Positions 45,792-57,069 of a DNA stretch of 64,000 bases are shown here, one piece after another (within the stretch, counting starts at the first letter, position 1; every line of letters starts with the position of its first letter). The notes under the pieces were generated by a model. That model saw only the letters and a program-made list of their open reading frames with translations, was not told where the DNA came from and searched no databases. The stretch is from Diaporthe sp. PMI_573. Its lineage: Eukaryota > Ascomycota > Sordariomycetes > Diaporthales > Diaporthaceae. The translations under genes were made by a program, and so were the position numbers. The stretch spans positions 496,001 through 560,000 of the forward strand of contig JAJTUP010000003.1 in the NCBI GenBank assembly GCA_021399435.1, read 5' to 3'.

Positions 45792-48293
45792 CTACTCCTC
45801 ATCCTGATCCAGCTCCGTAGATCGGTACTTGATCTGCAGCGCCCACTTGTTGCCAAAGTCGATGCCCCGCCGTATCTTGGTCCCCGCCCTCTTCCACACG
45901 GCAGGCCCGAGGCCAATGTCGACCAGGAACAGGCTCCAGTCGAGGACAGAGTCGTCCGAGACGTGGCCCGTGACGGTCTCGCTGTCGTCGACGTCCCCAT
46001 ACGAGATCGCCTCCAGGAGGCCCTTCTTGGGCGCGCCGACCGAGACGACGTACCGCGGCCGGATGTACAGGCTGTGGCCGTCCTGCACCGTGGGCTCGCC
46101 GGTCGTGTGGTCTATCCCGGTCGGCACGTCGACGGCGAGCACGAACGCCTCGTTGCGGTTCGTCCACTCGATGAGCTCGTAGACCGTGGCCTGCTCGGAC
46201 GCCCGCAGGTCTTCGAACGGCGTCACGTGGCCGAGCAGCGCGTCGATGATCAGGGTCACGGCCATGGGCGGTGCTTGGGGGCGCACGCTCCTCGGTGCGT
46301 CCATCGAGATGACGGGTATCGACGCTTGCCTCACGTGCTCAAAGAGCTCGCTCTTGCTGCACACCTTGCCGCCAAAGTTCTTGAAGAGTCGTAGTTGTCT
46401 GGTCATGTCCACGGATAGGTCTCGCTCTCCTCTCTCTATGCCGACCACACACAGGATGACATTGGCGCCCTTGCACCGTAAATGACGGCCTGCAGCAATC
46501 GAACGATAGCCAGATTTGTTGTTGCCTGCCAGAATGACAACGGTCGGCGAGACTGAGGACGGGTCGCCCTCCGCAGCTGCGAGCCGTACCTTGAGCGCCG
46601 GGTCTGTCAGTGTGTGGAGGCCGACTTCTGCGATTCCGCGGCCAGCATTTTCCGTCATCATGTCCTCCGTCAGGCCCAAGTCATTCTGTGCTATGTTCTC
46701 AAGATTGAGCATCTGTAGCGGAGACAGGACCTCGATGCGGCGGTCGCTTTGCGCGGCGTAGAAGCCCGCAGACGAGGCAGCTGTCGGCAGCTGTTGCGGA
46801 TCAGCATTTTTGGCCTTGCGCCGTCCTTTGGCAGCATCGCGGACACTTACGCCAGAGTTTACCCGGCTTGGTACCTGACCGACAGTTGTAGAACTGGCCT
46901 TTCTAGACTGCGACCTCCGTCCAGAGTTTTTGCCTTCACCCTTGCGGGAGCCCTGCCTGCTTCCGAGTTCTCTCCCGCTCAACCGCTCGCTACCGTTGCG
47001 CATGCCGTCATCGGCCTCGCTCTTCCAGAAATCATCTGGAGGGGTCTTATCTGGCTTCATAGACGGGGAGGGCAAGTCTAGAACATTCTCAGTGGGATGC
47101 AAGTTCTTGCCTCCAGCAGTGCCTGGCTTTGGCCGACGGTTGTGTGAGACCAGCCGTGCCGCATCGTCAATCTTGTCCTTCTCGCGCATCTCGGAGAATA
47201 GCGTACGTTTGTCGAACTTTTTCAAGCTTCCTTCAAAATCAAACTCGGGCATCTCTTGGACGTCCGTAACGTCCTCAGAGGCCCAGCCATTGTCGTTGGC
47301 GTTTGCATTCGTCCGGCGCAGTGCTTTGTACGGTTGGAACGAGGCTGTGTTTTCCAACATTGGCGTCTCTCGCCACCCCTTACCCTTCTTTCCTTGGCGC
47401 GCTCCTTTTGATGGGGTTGCGTCTTCCGCAGGGCCATCTTGGGCGTTCTTCTTTCGGTTCCGCTTCCGGTTTTTCTTGGACGCGCCGGCCTGGGCTTCCT
47501 GTAATTCGGCCGCAGCTTCATCCTCGACCACGGCGGCGTCGGTATCAGCCAGCTCAGCCCGAACGTTTAAGCCCTCCAGAGATTCAACTAGGCTGCCTTT
47601 GGGGGTCTGCTCCCTGGATGTCTCTCCGAACGTGACCCTCGGGACTGGCGAGCGCTGCGCCTTGTTATTCGAGAGTGGGCGATTGGCCATCGCCGATAAA
47701 GGTTGTGCTATTTGTGGCGAGGCGTTGGCCAGAGGCCCCTGGCTGACAGCCCCTGGCGAAGCCCTGACGGGCGGCTTTCCCATCGAAAGGATCGCAGGGT
47801 CGACAAATGCCTGCTTGGCTGGCTGGGGCGCCGCGGGTGCCTGTTCCTGAGCAGCTGCTTGGAATAGCCCTTGCAGTGCTGGCGCAAAGGGAGCGCCCTG
47901 CTGCTGCCGCTGCTGCTGAGGCTGAGGCTGGTTGTGGCCCGGGTACACGGAAGCGTAGTGGGCTGTTGACGCAGTGGGCGTAGTAGGAGAAGCCATGCTC
48001 TGGTACCCAGAGGCTGCCGGGTGCTGCTGCACCTGCGCAAGAGGCGCGGCAGGTGGTGTCGGCTGCTGGTATGGCTGCTGTTGGGGCCCGGATTGCTCCT
48101 GTATCTGGAGGTCTGCGATATCGCTAGAAGCGATCACGATGCGCCCGCGCCACTCCTTGTTCTCGATCCACACGTTGACCAAGGTGACATTTTCGCCGGG
48201 GACGAGCCGTTCGATCTTGCCTGTGAGGCTGATCGGCGGGTTCTTGAGCCTCACAAGAACTGCCCAGCCCGCCCACGCCTGAGGGTTCTCCAT
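45792..48293 (-). CDS. EDC3: enhancer of mRNA decapping Edc3
   Basis: 833 aa, intronless. N-terminal Lsm domain (MENPQAWAGWAVLVRLKNPP, then SLTGKIERLVPGENVTLVNV and IVIASSDIADLQI, residues 1 to about 65). A long Gln/Pro/Ala linker follows, then a Lys/Arg-rich stretch (KKNRKRNRKK). The FDF motif region is EMPEFDFEGSLKKFDKRTLF at about 360-380, which binds the helicase Dhh1. A C-terminal YjeF_N Rossmann domain occupies about 560-833 (VVILAGNNKSGYRSIAAGRH, RCKGANVILCVVG, VDVPTGIDHTTGEP). The protein is a P-body scaffold activating Dcp2. The frame is open for 103 codons upstream of this ATG to 48602. The Lsm fold begins at MENPQ, so 48293 is chosen. Confidence 0.95.
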   Translation of the reverse strand: MENPQAWAGWAVLVRLKNPPISLTGKIERLVPGENVTLVNVWIENKEWRGRIVIASSDIADLQIQEQSGPQQQPYQQPTPPAAPLAQVQQHPAASGYQSMASPTTPTASTAHYASVYPGHNQPQPQQQRQQQGAPFAPALQGLFQAAAQEQAPAAPQPAKQAFVDPAILSMGKPPVRASPGAVSQGPLANASPQIAQPLSAMANRPLSNNKAQRSPVPRVTFGETSREQTPKGSLVESLEGLNVRAELADTDAAVVEDEAAAELQEAQAGASKKNRKRNRKKNAQDGPAEDATPSKGARQGKKGKGWRETPMLENTASFQPYKALRRTNANANDNGWASEDVTDVQEMPEFDFEGSLKKFDKRTLFSEMREKDKIDDAARLVSHNRRPKPGTAGGKNLHPTENVLDLPSPSMKPDKTPPDDFWKSEADDGMRNGSERLSGRELGSRQGSRKGEGKNSGRRSQSRKASSTTVGQVPSRVNSGVSVRDAAKGRRKAKNADPQQLPTAASSAGFYAAQSDRRIEVLSPLQMLNLENIAQNDLGLTEDMMTENAGRGIAEVGLHTLTDPALKVRLAAAEGDPSSVSPTVVILAGNNKSGYRSIAAGRHLRCKGANVILCVVGIERGERDLSVDMTRQLRLFKNFGGKVCSKSELFEHVRQASIPVISMDAPRSVRPQAPPMAVTLIIDALLGHVTPFEDLRASEQATVYELIEWTNRNEAFVLAVDVPTGIDHTTGEPTVQDGHSLYIRPRYVVSVGAPKKGLLEAISYGDVDDSETVTGHVSDDSVLDWSLFLVDIGLGPAVWKRAGTKIRRGIDFGNKWALQIKYRSTELDQDEE

Positions 48294-49500
48294 CTTGTTC
48301 GATACCGCGGGTCGATGCGACTGCCTAGCCAAGATCGGGAAATTTGTAACTTCAGAGGCACGTGAGGTCGCACAGTTCGCGATGACAAGGGCTTTTCGGA
48401 GGCGAGCAGAGACACAATCGAAGTGCCGGGTCTGCCTGGACGTTCTCGAGGGCCGATGTGGAAGATTGGCGGGGGGTAGGGATGAATGCAGTGTGGTTTG
48501 TGGGATGCGGCAAGAGGACGTTGCGCGTCGGACTCTGACAGAGAGAGAGCTTGGGCACCTCCCTCTACACTTTTCGTTATCGATAGTGGAGGGACCCACC
48601 AAGAGCTTCCTTGCGTCCGCCCCAAATATTCCCCAATAACTGCAAACCCCAAATTACTAGCGGGAGGACTAAGGAGGACCTTGATGATCTCACATGCTCC
48701 TCAACACTTGCGTCCCTGCCCGGCCTTCCTAGTGCTGCTCCTTCCCGCAGGTCTCCATATGATAGCTCTTCCAGCCCGAGTATATCACGGACAGTCTCCA
48801 CCGGAAGATAAATGTAGCAGCCCATCATTCCCAAAAGCCCAGACCAGACTGAAGACGGAAAGCATATATTGTTTCTCACCTGCTCGCAGCCACTTCCAAG
48901 TGGAACACAGTGACCTAGCTTTCTGATTTAACGGTCTATTTTAACTATCTCGCCCGGCTTCTCAAAAGGCGCATGTTAAATTGGAACTTGTCCGTCGGAT
49001 GGTCGTTGCTGCAAGCAGTGCCCCAGTACCTTGGGCTGCTCTGCTCCTTCGCGCTCCCCTGCGACCGGAACTCGCGTCGCACATCCGCGTCTCGTCCTGG
49101 TTATCGCCCTCGAGCCTAGCTACTTCTACCTCGCTGTGAGCGAGCGTGCTCATCGACAACTTCCTAAATATCATCTCCGACCTAGACGTGGACTCCAATA
49201 TGCTTGAAACAATTTCATAAATCCTTCAATGAATTAGTCGACGAGAGCCTACCAGACAGCAGCGTCAGCTGTTTGCCAAAATAGATCATGCTGTGCCACC
49301 GGAAATCCCCCCAATTGAGATTGTCGAGCCGGATCTGCGCTGCCCCGGATTGGCGACCTACTACCTCCTTTTACTGGGCGGCCCCCACGGAGCTTAGACT
49401 TTAAAATGCTCGCTTATTTACCATGAATCTCAGGGTTGATCTGCTTCTTGCCCCAGCAGACCGGCCTCTGAGTCGTCTCCTCCTCGAGCGTGAAGCAACA
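48294..49500. promoter_or_regulatory. divergent promoter region EDC3 / mucin-like membrane protein
   Basis: 1.2 kb between divergent starts. No further gene; frames of up to 146 codons on plus (48486-48926) run antisense to the in-frame EDC3 leader and lack motifs. Confidence 0.4.
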
Positions 49501-50505
49501 ATGTTAATTCCCTTTGTAGCAATGTCTCGAGCTTCGAGCGCAGCTCTACTCCTTCTTTTTGCAGCCATCATCCGAGCACAAAGTAGCAGCAGCAGTGCTG
49601 CGGTGCAGACCAAGAACTACATCGACACGATCTCAGGGTACGATGAGCTATCCGCATGCGCCGTGAGCGTCCTCAGCACCATCGTCCGGGACGAGAACAG
49701 CGGCTGTCAAGACACATATGCCCTCACGAGCTACACCTGTTTCTGCACCGACAGCAGCTCGTTCTTCAGCAATGTGATCTCGAGGGATGTCGTGGCCGGC
49801 TGCGACTCGTCCGTCGCGGCGCCCCAGGCCACGAGCGCCCTGGGTGTCTTTGATGCTTATTGCGCGCTGGGCGTGGCGGGTGGCCTCGCAACGCCGCAGA
49901 ATTGTAAGTCGGCAGGGATTGATGCGATCTAAAAACTCCTGTTCGGTCTTGATATGCGGGTTTCTGTTCAATTCTGCCGCTTTCATGAGGGGCCGAGGCA
50001 GGCAGGTTGGGCACTTTGCTGACCCCTTGAATGAGCAGCTCCCACTTCTGCTGGCTCCGCGTCGCCAGCTGCGAGTGCCTCAACAAGCTCACCAACACAG
50101 TCATCGAGTTCTGCTTCAACTGCAACTTCACCTTCAACTTCATCTTCACAGGGCCAGTCGATTAGTATCGGAACCGCCATCGGGGCCGGCGTCGGTGTGG
50201 CGGTCGGCGTCATTGCAATAGCTTTCGCAACATGGTTCGTGTGGAGGAGAAGACACCACAAAGCCAAGGAGACACGAGCACAGCTGTCACGGTCGCAACA
50301 CATGGCCGCGGCAGATGACATGGGCCACGGGCGTGTCGTCAAGTCGGGCAACTCGGCCGAGATGCCTACGTACGAACACCACGTGAGGGAGATGCAAGGT
50401 TATGGGCCGTCTGGGGCTCCTCAACAGCATGCCCAGGAAGCTCCTGTATTGTATCAACCGCATGAGCTGGCCGGATCGTACCCACAGAACAAAAGCAACG
50501 AATAG
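49501..50505 (+). CDS. secreted-then-anchored Cys-rich / Ser-Thr-rich single-pass membrane protein
   Basis: Exons 49501-49903 and 50039-50505 (135-bp intron, GTAAGT...GAGCAG) encode 289 aa. The signal peptide is RASSAALLLLFAAIIRAQ. A cysteine domain follows: DELSACAVSVLSTIV, SGCQDTYALTSYTCFCTDSS, VVAGCDSS, FDAYCALG, PQNC, i.e. seven Cys including a CFC pair, CFEM-like in size and spacing but short of the eight Cys of CFEM. Next is a Ser/Thr/Ala-rich mucin-like stalk (about 135-173), one membrane helix (about 177-202, with GxGVGVAVGVIAIAFATWFV) and a basic stop-transfer (WRRRHHK). The cytosolic tail of about 85 residues is Gln/His/Pro-rich. This is the plan of fungal wall-sensor or adhesion proteins. 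The ATG at 49522 is an alternative start that keeps the signal peptide. Confidence 0.85.
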
Positions 50506-51038
50506 AAGATGACGATTTTCTCTGTATGGAAAACTACTGCGAGCACGAACGGCCCTTGTCCGATGTGGAAACAGCGGTTGTCAGCATAATGACCTCAAGC
50601 TCCAGTATGTCTGTGCTTGTGGCAACAGCACCGAAATTTCCCTGGACCATTGACCGAGAAAATGACGCAAGGGAGTTGTAGGCATTTCGCGCGCTTCACT
50701 GCTCATGCCCGCCGAGATCGCCATTGGTCCCGTAGGTGATCTATCTCACATAATTGTTCCAGCATGAAATGTAGATGGCATACATTTTAGCAACCTGGGC
50801 GATATCTGGGCCTCATGGCCCGAGACATTCACCGCTGCAGTAAATTACTGAGATTTCAAGGATGAATTGGGCCTATGATGGGCATTTTTAAGTCCTTCCC
50901 ATAAACATTTAGGTACACACCTGCGCCTCTTGGCTCCCAGAGACGGCTCCTGAAAGACGTCCTCATAAATCATGCCCTGAACACTCCGTCATAAGGGTAT
51001 TATTCTCCTGGTTCTTCATGTACAGATCCCCCTCAATT
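50506..51038. other. convergent intergenic region
   Basis: 3' ends of the membrane protein and of PIF1. No supported frame. Confidence 0.5.
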
Positions 51039-53764
51039 CTAATATCCATATGATGCCATCGCCTCTTCCTCATCATTCTCATCCGCCATGCTTGTGGGCT
51101 TAGCTGGCTTCGCCTGCTTGTACGCGAAGTTGGCGATGGAGGAGCTGGGCTTCATTTTTATGGCCGACTCCGCGCTGTACAGCTTTTGGTAAAACGAAAC
51201 GACGCGAGGATGCGCCATGACCTTTCTTCTGTCGAAGCGAAGGACCTGCAGCCCGTCCTGGGTGACCGCTCGACTGAGGGCAACGTACGCTTGGCCCTTC
51301 TCAAACACCTTACCCAGATCGACCTTGACCCGCGCAAGGGTCTGGCCCTGCGCCTTATGGATCGAGAGGGCCCAAGCCAGGATAAGGGGCAGCTGCTCCC
51401 GTGACGCCTGCACCTCGCCAGTTGGTGTCTCCACCTTCCACGGCTCGGAGCAGCAAAGCATGATCCTGGCTGTTCCGTCAACAGCGTGGAACTGCACCAG
51501 TGGGAACTTCTTCTTGTCGGGTCCGGCGTTATCGGACAACTGTCGACTGAATGCGGCGAGCCTCTTCTTGACCTTCGGGTCCATAGCCTCTCCGGCCTCG
51601 AGCTCCTCGTCGAGAGCACCACCCGAGACCTCGAACGCGCTTTCTGTCGAAAATCCAATGACGGTGCCTAAGGAACCGTTCACAAGAGTTTCATCCAGAT
51701 TCTTGATCAGCATTACTTGGGCTCCCTTTTTGAGCTCTAGGACCTTGGGAGCCATCATATTTCCCAACAACTTCTCGCGAATGTTGGGGTCTCCCGCGTC
51801 AAGTGCCTCGTATCTGTGAACCTCGCCAGGAAGCTCTCTCAGCCTCCTCTGGTTGGAGTTCTCAACCTCTTGCCTCGTTGGGAACCTGGAGTGCCGTTAG
51901 CATTGGGCTTGCTTGTTCAGTGGACGAGAGCAAAATGATGGGGCAACTAACAGCTCGGTGACCTCCAGACCGTCATTGAAATGGATTGGTCTGGACATCT
52001 TTTTGAAGGTCTCAACGGTCTGTTCACTAATGTGACCGAGACGCATCTCATTGAGCATCTGAGCGAAGACTGTCGGATGTTAGTAATGTACTCCACTTTT
52101 GCCTTCTCGACTGGCGGGAAATGCCTACCTGGATCCTTTTGACGGAAAACCTCAGTAAGTCCGATAGTGTGGTCGATCGAGGTGTTCCAAGTGGCCGCCT
52201 CGAAGGCAAACTTGGTGTCCCTGCTATGGCTGTCCGGAACGGGAGGCAGTTGGAAGAAGTCACCAGTGATGACGAGTTGGATGCCGCCCCAAGGCCGGCC
52301 GTTGTTGCGGATGATCCTCCCAACCTGTGACAGCTTGTCAAAGAGATCGCCGTCCACCATTGAGATTTCGTCGACGATCAAGACTCGGGTCCGCATCCAG
52401 CGGTTCTTGGCTTTGGGGTTGCGCCGAATCTTCTTGACGAGTGTTTGCGCGTCGTCCTTGCCCAAGCCAATCCCCGCAAAACTATGCAGAGTCATGCCTC
52501 CGATGTTGCAGGCCGCCAGACCCGTTGAGGCAGTAACGGCGAGACGCTCCGGATCCTTGGTATACTTCTTCTTGAAGTCCTGGATGATAGCCCTCATCAA
52601 CACGGACTTTCCAGTTCCGGCGGGACCAGTGAAGAACACGCTCTGGCCCTTCTCACACACAAGCTTCTTGACGTGCTCCTGCTCGTTGCTCAGAGAGATT
52701 GCCGATTGCTTGACGGTGTATGATTTGACAGCTTGCTGCATCTCTTCCGCAGATGCCTGGCCGGTAGATCCACCAGGCTTCTTGAATTTGTTCTTGAACA
52801 GTTTCTGCTGCTCCTTGATGGCGCCTGGAGTGAGGTCCCACGTCCGCGACTCTTTCGGTTTTGCCTGCGGTTTCGCAGCTGGAGTTGAAGTGTCAAATGT
52901 GGGAGATGGTTCAACATCCTTGTCCTTTTTCTGAAGGTACTGTGGTGGCAGGGACCGCTTCTTCGCAATTGGCTTGGAGGACGGTGCGTCAATATCTTCG
53001 GTGAACGCTCGTTTGGCAGTCCTTTGGGAATCGGTCGATTGGGAGACAGACTGGGCGGGCCGAAAGTGAGTGGGCGAGGACTGGGACCAAGACAGCACGC
53101 TTGTATTATCGGTGGGAGGCGCTTCGACGGTTGTCTTCGCAGGTGTGGATTCGGGTTTTAGGGGCGGGAGAGCAGAAGGGCATTCGTAATCCAGGTCGAT
53201 CTCATCACTGAAGTCATCTTCGTCGAAATAATCGATTTCGTTGACAACGGTTACCCGCTTCGAAGTTTGGGTATTGCTGCCTGTCAAATCTATGACATCG
53301 GGGCCGTCCTGAAACGAGTTCTGGCTATTATACAGCGAGGCAAGTGGCTTGCTGTTGACCGTACGCTTGACCTGTTGGGGAGGATTCATCGGCTGTGAGG
53401 AATTGGACGTCCGAGGCTGGAGAGGCACGGCGGGCTTGGAGGACTGGCTGAAGTTGGAGGAGCCTTTGGAAGAGCCATTGTTGTTCTGGAACTGGTCTTT
53501 GATGCTGGCATCATGCCTAGGGCTCGGGCTGCTAGAGGGGAAGAGCTGCTTGGCCAGAGGGTTCGCAGGCTGCGGGGCCTTGTTCTGTGCCGTGTATGTG
53601 GCATTCGCACGCTTGAACATGCTCATGGTGGGCGATGGATGGTGGAGTGGAGTAACGGCATGTGCTTGTGGGCAGACGCGGATGACAGCAGTCCCAGCCC
53701 AAGTCTTGGTCCTCAGCCGACTCAGAGATCGAAGGGGGGAGAGGACAGGTATGCCAGCAGTCAT
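51039..53764 (-). CDS. PIF1: ATP-dependent DNA helicase Pif1
   Basis: Exons 53764-52129, 52069-51952 and 51885-51039 give 866 aa. The introns are 59 bp (GTAGGC...GACAG) and 66 bp (GTTAGT...CTCCAG). The core carries all main SF1B motifs: [10 protein letters not shown] (Walker A, about 380-389), [18 protein letters not shown] (motif II, about 461-478), [17 protein letters not shown] (III), the [10 protein letters not shown] loop, and in exon 3 [17 protein letters not shown] and [17 protein letters not shown]. The N-terminal 360 residues are disordered and basic/acidic, with an NLS-like [12 protein letters not shown]. The first 46 residues ([19 protein letters not shown]) look like a mitochondrial presequence, and a second Met pair ([11 protein letters not shown], at 53626) would omit it. 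Yeast PIF1 makes mitochondrial and nuclear forms in the same way. Role: G-quadruplex unwinding, telomerase inhibition, mtDNA maintenance. Confidence 0.95.
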
Positions 53765-56700
53765 GCAGCGCCGGTGCGGATGGACTGGCGGAGAGGCTCA
53801 GGTGGGGAAGTCGTGCTGCAGCATTCTTTGCTCCTGCTGGGCCTCTGGAGTTGGTCGCTCGGTCCTGTCCCAGCCGGTTTAGAGTTTGGATCGCAGCACG
53901 CTGGGAAGAGGCAGGCGCGTCGTCCCTCCCGTTGACGCGACTTGTGTGGGAGATTAGATAAGAAGGGAGGCTGCGGAAATGTGCGGGACAGGCAGGGGTC
54001 TGACACTATTGCTCACGTATTCATGCCGCCTCGGTCAAGGCGCAAACTCTCTCAGCCATGCTCGCAATTCGAGAGCATTCCTTTGCAAGTGAAGGCATGA
54101 ATTGGAGTTCCAACACTTATTCAGCCACTATCCTTGTACGCAGCCAGAGCAATTTCTTGCACTCAGCCTCCTCGACTAATATGTGTATGTATATGCAACT
54201 GTAGAGGAACTAATTGAGGGATGATTTCCTGTGCTCCGCTCCCTGGCGCGACCGTCCTATAAAGCTAGTGTCCTATGAGGCTAGTTATCATCAACCTGGG
54301 CACCCATACAAAGCCAATTGAACCATACGGAGACTTGTACGCATTGTCTCGTCACAAAGATGGACGATTCCAAAACCTGCATCCCCGAGCAAAAAATCAG
54401 CAGTCATATGTGTCGGTCGTATGGCTTGGCTTGTCAGGACTGCTGGCCAATCATCATGCCTGTTGTCGAGGTGGCCAACTGGATGCCGAGCTGACGCTGC
54501 AGCCATCCATAAGCGGCAATGCGGCAGCAGTATAGGGGTCCCCGGTCTAAGAACGAGCGTCTTCTCAGTCGTGTTGCACGTCACCAGATAGCCAGCACTT
54601 TGGTATAGCCAAAACCCCCACGCGCGGTTCCTCACTCTCCCGTGCGACTACCGGGACACAACGGGCCAGGCGCTAGCACGCTGCACAACCTCTCAGCTTC
54701 TTCCGAGACCAAAAGCTGCGTCTGAGAGGAACTCGACATGGGCCTCCCGTGGGGCCGCTCGGGCAGTCCGCCCGCAAGACCTGCGGCCCTGCGCGTGCTC
54801 ATCTCAACACACAAGTTTCCTGGCCACTGCTGGCTTCCAGAGTCTTTTGCGTACTGTGTATAATCACTTGGCGACAAGCACACAAAAGGGCTCGGCTGGC
54901 CGCTCGATCAATCAGATACGTGTGCCCAGGTGCCAAGTCTGCGCCGAGAGGCTTAGACCGGCCCCAACGGTCGAGCTGGAGAAGGAGCACAACCAGACAA
55001 CCTGACAACCTGAACAACCGGGCGTTCGGCCTGAAAGCGAGGCAGGGGCGGTGTCCTGGTGGGTCGTATGCCCCCGTTTGTGACGTTTTGCAGCCCGACG
55101 ATCGCCTCTGGCCGCATGGCGGGGCTGCGGGGAAAAAGACGAGAGCAACGACTCGTGCACGCGTCGGGCAAAGGGCCTGGCAGACCTGGCAGGCCTGGCA
55201 GGTCGGGACTCGGGAGACGTCGTCTCACCATGCAGTCATGAATGCGATCAGAATTTTGTCGTGGCGTGTGGAACCAATTGCTCGTCTAGACCCGAGAGCT
55301 CTGGACCTTCGGATGGCAGGACCAGGGCCCTTGTCAGTCAGTCAGACGAGGTACGGGACACCACATATACCTATGGACCCAGGGGGGCCTCGACGCTGGA
55401 GCCGGGAATCCGGGGCCCTGGTGGTTCAGAAAGTGTATTCAACCTGGACGACATCAACGCTGTGCCGATATCCAGAGCCTTCCAGGGTTTGCCCGGTAGC
55501 CTCGACTCTGAATGGTCGAGCACGTCCTGTGCCCGGCCCACGAACGTTGAGCCGCAGTGCTACCGTGCAAATGGGCTGATGGGCAGGCTAACAAATGTTG
55601 TGCCGGGCACTTGCCTTTGCATGGTGTTGCGATTCAGTATCGACAATATTGTCTGTCGCTTTTCAGAAGCTGCATGGAGATATAGATAGACATCGAGTAC
55701 CGCGCCGTACGCAGTAAGAAGGAGCAGCCAACGCGGCACGCATCAGCTGCCGGGTAGCTTCTTTTAGATGGCCTGTAACCAACAAGAGGCTGCTTGTTTA
55801 CTACGAGAGTTGATCCCACAGGATGGGCGGTTCTCGCTTGTGCTGGAGCCCCACAGCTCCTTGCGATCCGTCACCGTCCCCTTCAGCTTTCACGGACTTC
55901 CGAGGCTCAGCCCAACACAACAGCCAACGACTGTGGATGCAAAGCACAGTAGTCTACTGGGCATCGGGTCCAGACCTCATGTTGCTTCTCATCTCTGGGC
56001 CGCTGTGGTGCTTGGTCTGATGCTTGGGATGCTTGTTGTGCTTGTGTGAACTTGGCATGCACTCGGCGTTGGCTGGGCTGCTGTGAAATGTGATCAACTT
56101 TTCCTGGGTGGGCAGAGGAAGGACAGGCTGATCACAGTGTGCTCACCTCGCATCGTGATGCTTATCGGCCCAATGTGCGTCGCCTCGTGGGAACAAGTGG
56201 GAAGACTTGCAGCACGCCCACCGTGCCGCTGTGGAGCATTGTTCAGGGGCCGCCCTGCTTGCAGCTCCCGTGGCGGTCGGGGACCCCACCCTTCTGGGCC
56301 CCATCTGCTGCCACTAAAATAATCAATAACATGCAGCTAATCGCTCGAGAACCAGAACCTTGACAGACAAACGCATGGGCGAGGACTTAAGTTTTTTTTT
56401 CCCCCATCTTGTCTTTCCCTGATGCTTGGATTTCACTTGGCATCTCGGTTTATATAGGTGAGGGTACGTCTCCTCCATCATCCGAACCAGCACTTCTAGG
56501 GTTTCTTTTCCCAGACCTCGGCGACAAGAACCCCAAAACAGCCTGGTCGCAAATCATTGTTCCATTTCGACCGAAACATTTTACCGGGTCTTGGATTGCC
56601 TACCTGGATCGACGTCACAGCGCAGTGTATTATTTCGCGGCTGCTGCTGCTCCTGCGGTTGCTCTGCCAATCCCATGCCAAGCCGAGTCATAAATCAACG

Positions 56701-57069
56701 ACTGGGCTCGACTCAACCACGATCCTGAGTTCGATGACGCCGCTGTAGCATCTTGCTACCGCCCCACAGTTGTCTCCCGTGACGACAATCGAGTGACTTG
56801 GCTTGCTTCGCAACCCCCAACACTTCCCACTGGACCGACTGGGCCTTTCTTTTGCAACTTTATGTATCAACAGACCTTCGGATCTGGGCCACGATCGATC
56901 GACTGGGGAGTCGCAAGCCCATTGCAAGGCTCTCTCTGGCTGGCGCACTTCCACGACGACAGCCTCCAGCTCTCACAACTCTGACATCGGAGCCGTCTTT
57001 TGAGCCCAATTCAGTTCACTGGATATCAACAAACCCTTTCCCCCAGGTGTCCGTTCTTAAGCCGCCAGC
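53765..57069. promoter_or_regulatory. 3.3-kb divergent region PIF1 / NHA1
   Basis: The largest gap of the conserved half. Frames such as 54749-55579 (276 codons, plus) are Arg/Ser/Gly-rich GC shadows without motifs. The part nearest NHA1 (56.4-57.07 kb) is a likely long leader. Tandem CCTGGCAGG motifs occur at about 55183-55205. An unusually long regulatory region is plausible for an ion antiporter gene, but no site is assigned. Confidence 0.35.

Noticed and set aside
48294..48602. N-terminal extension of EDC3 by 103 codons
   Set aside because: The extension is Arg/Ser-rich and lacks structure, whereas the Lsm domain starts right at MENPQ; treated as leader.
54749..55579. 276-codon plus-strand frame in the PIF1/NHA1 gap
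   Set aside because: Arg/Ser/Gly-rich product with no motif or hydrophobic core; typical of GC-rich noncoding sequence.
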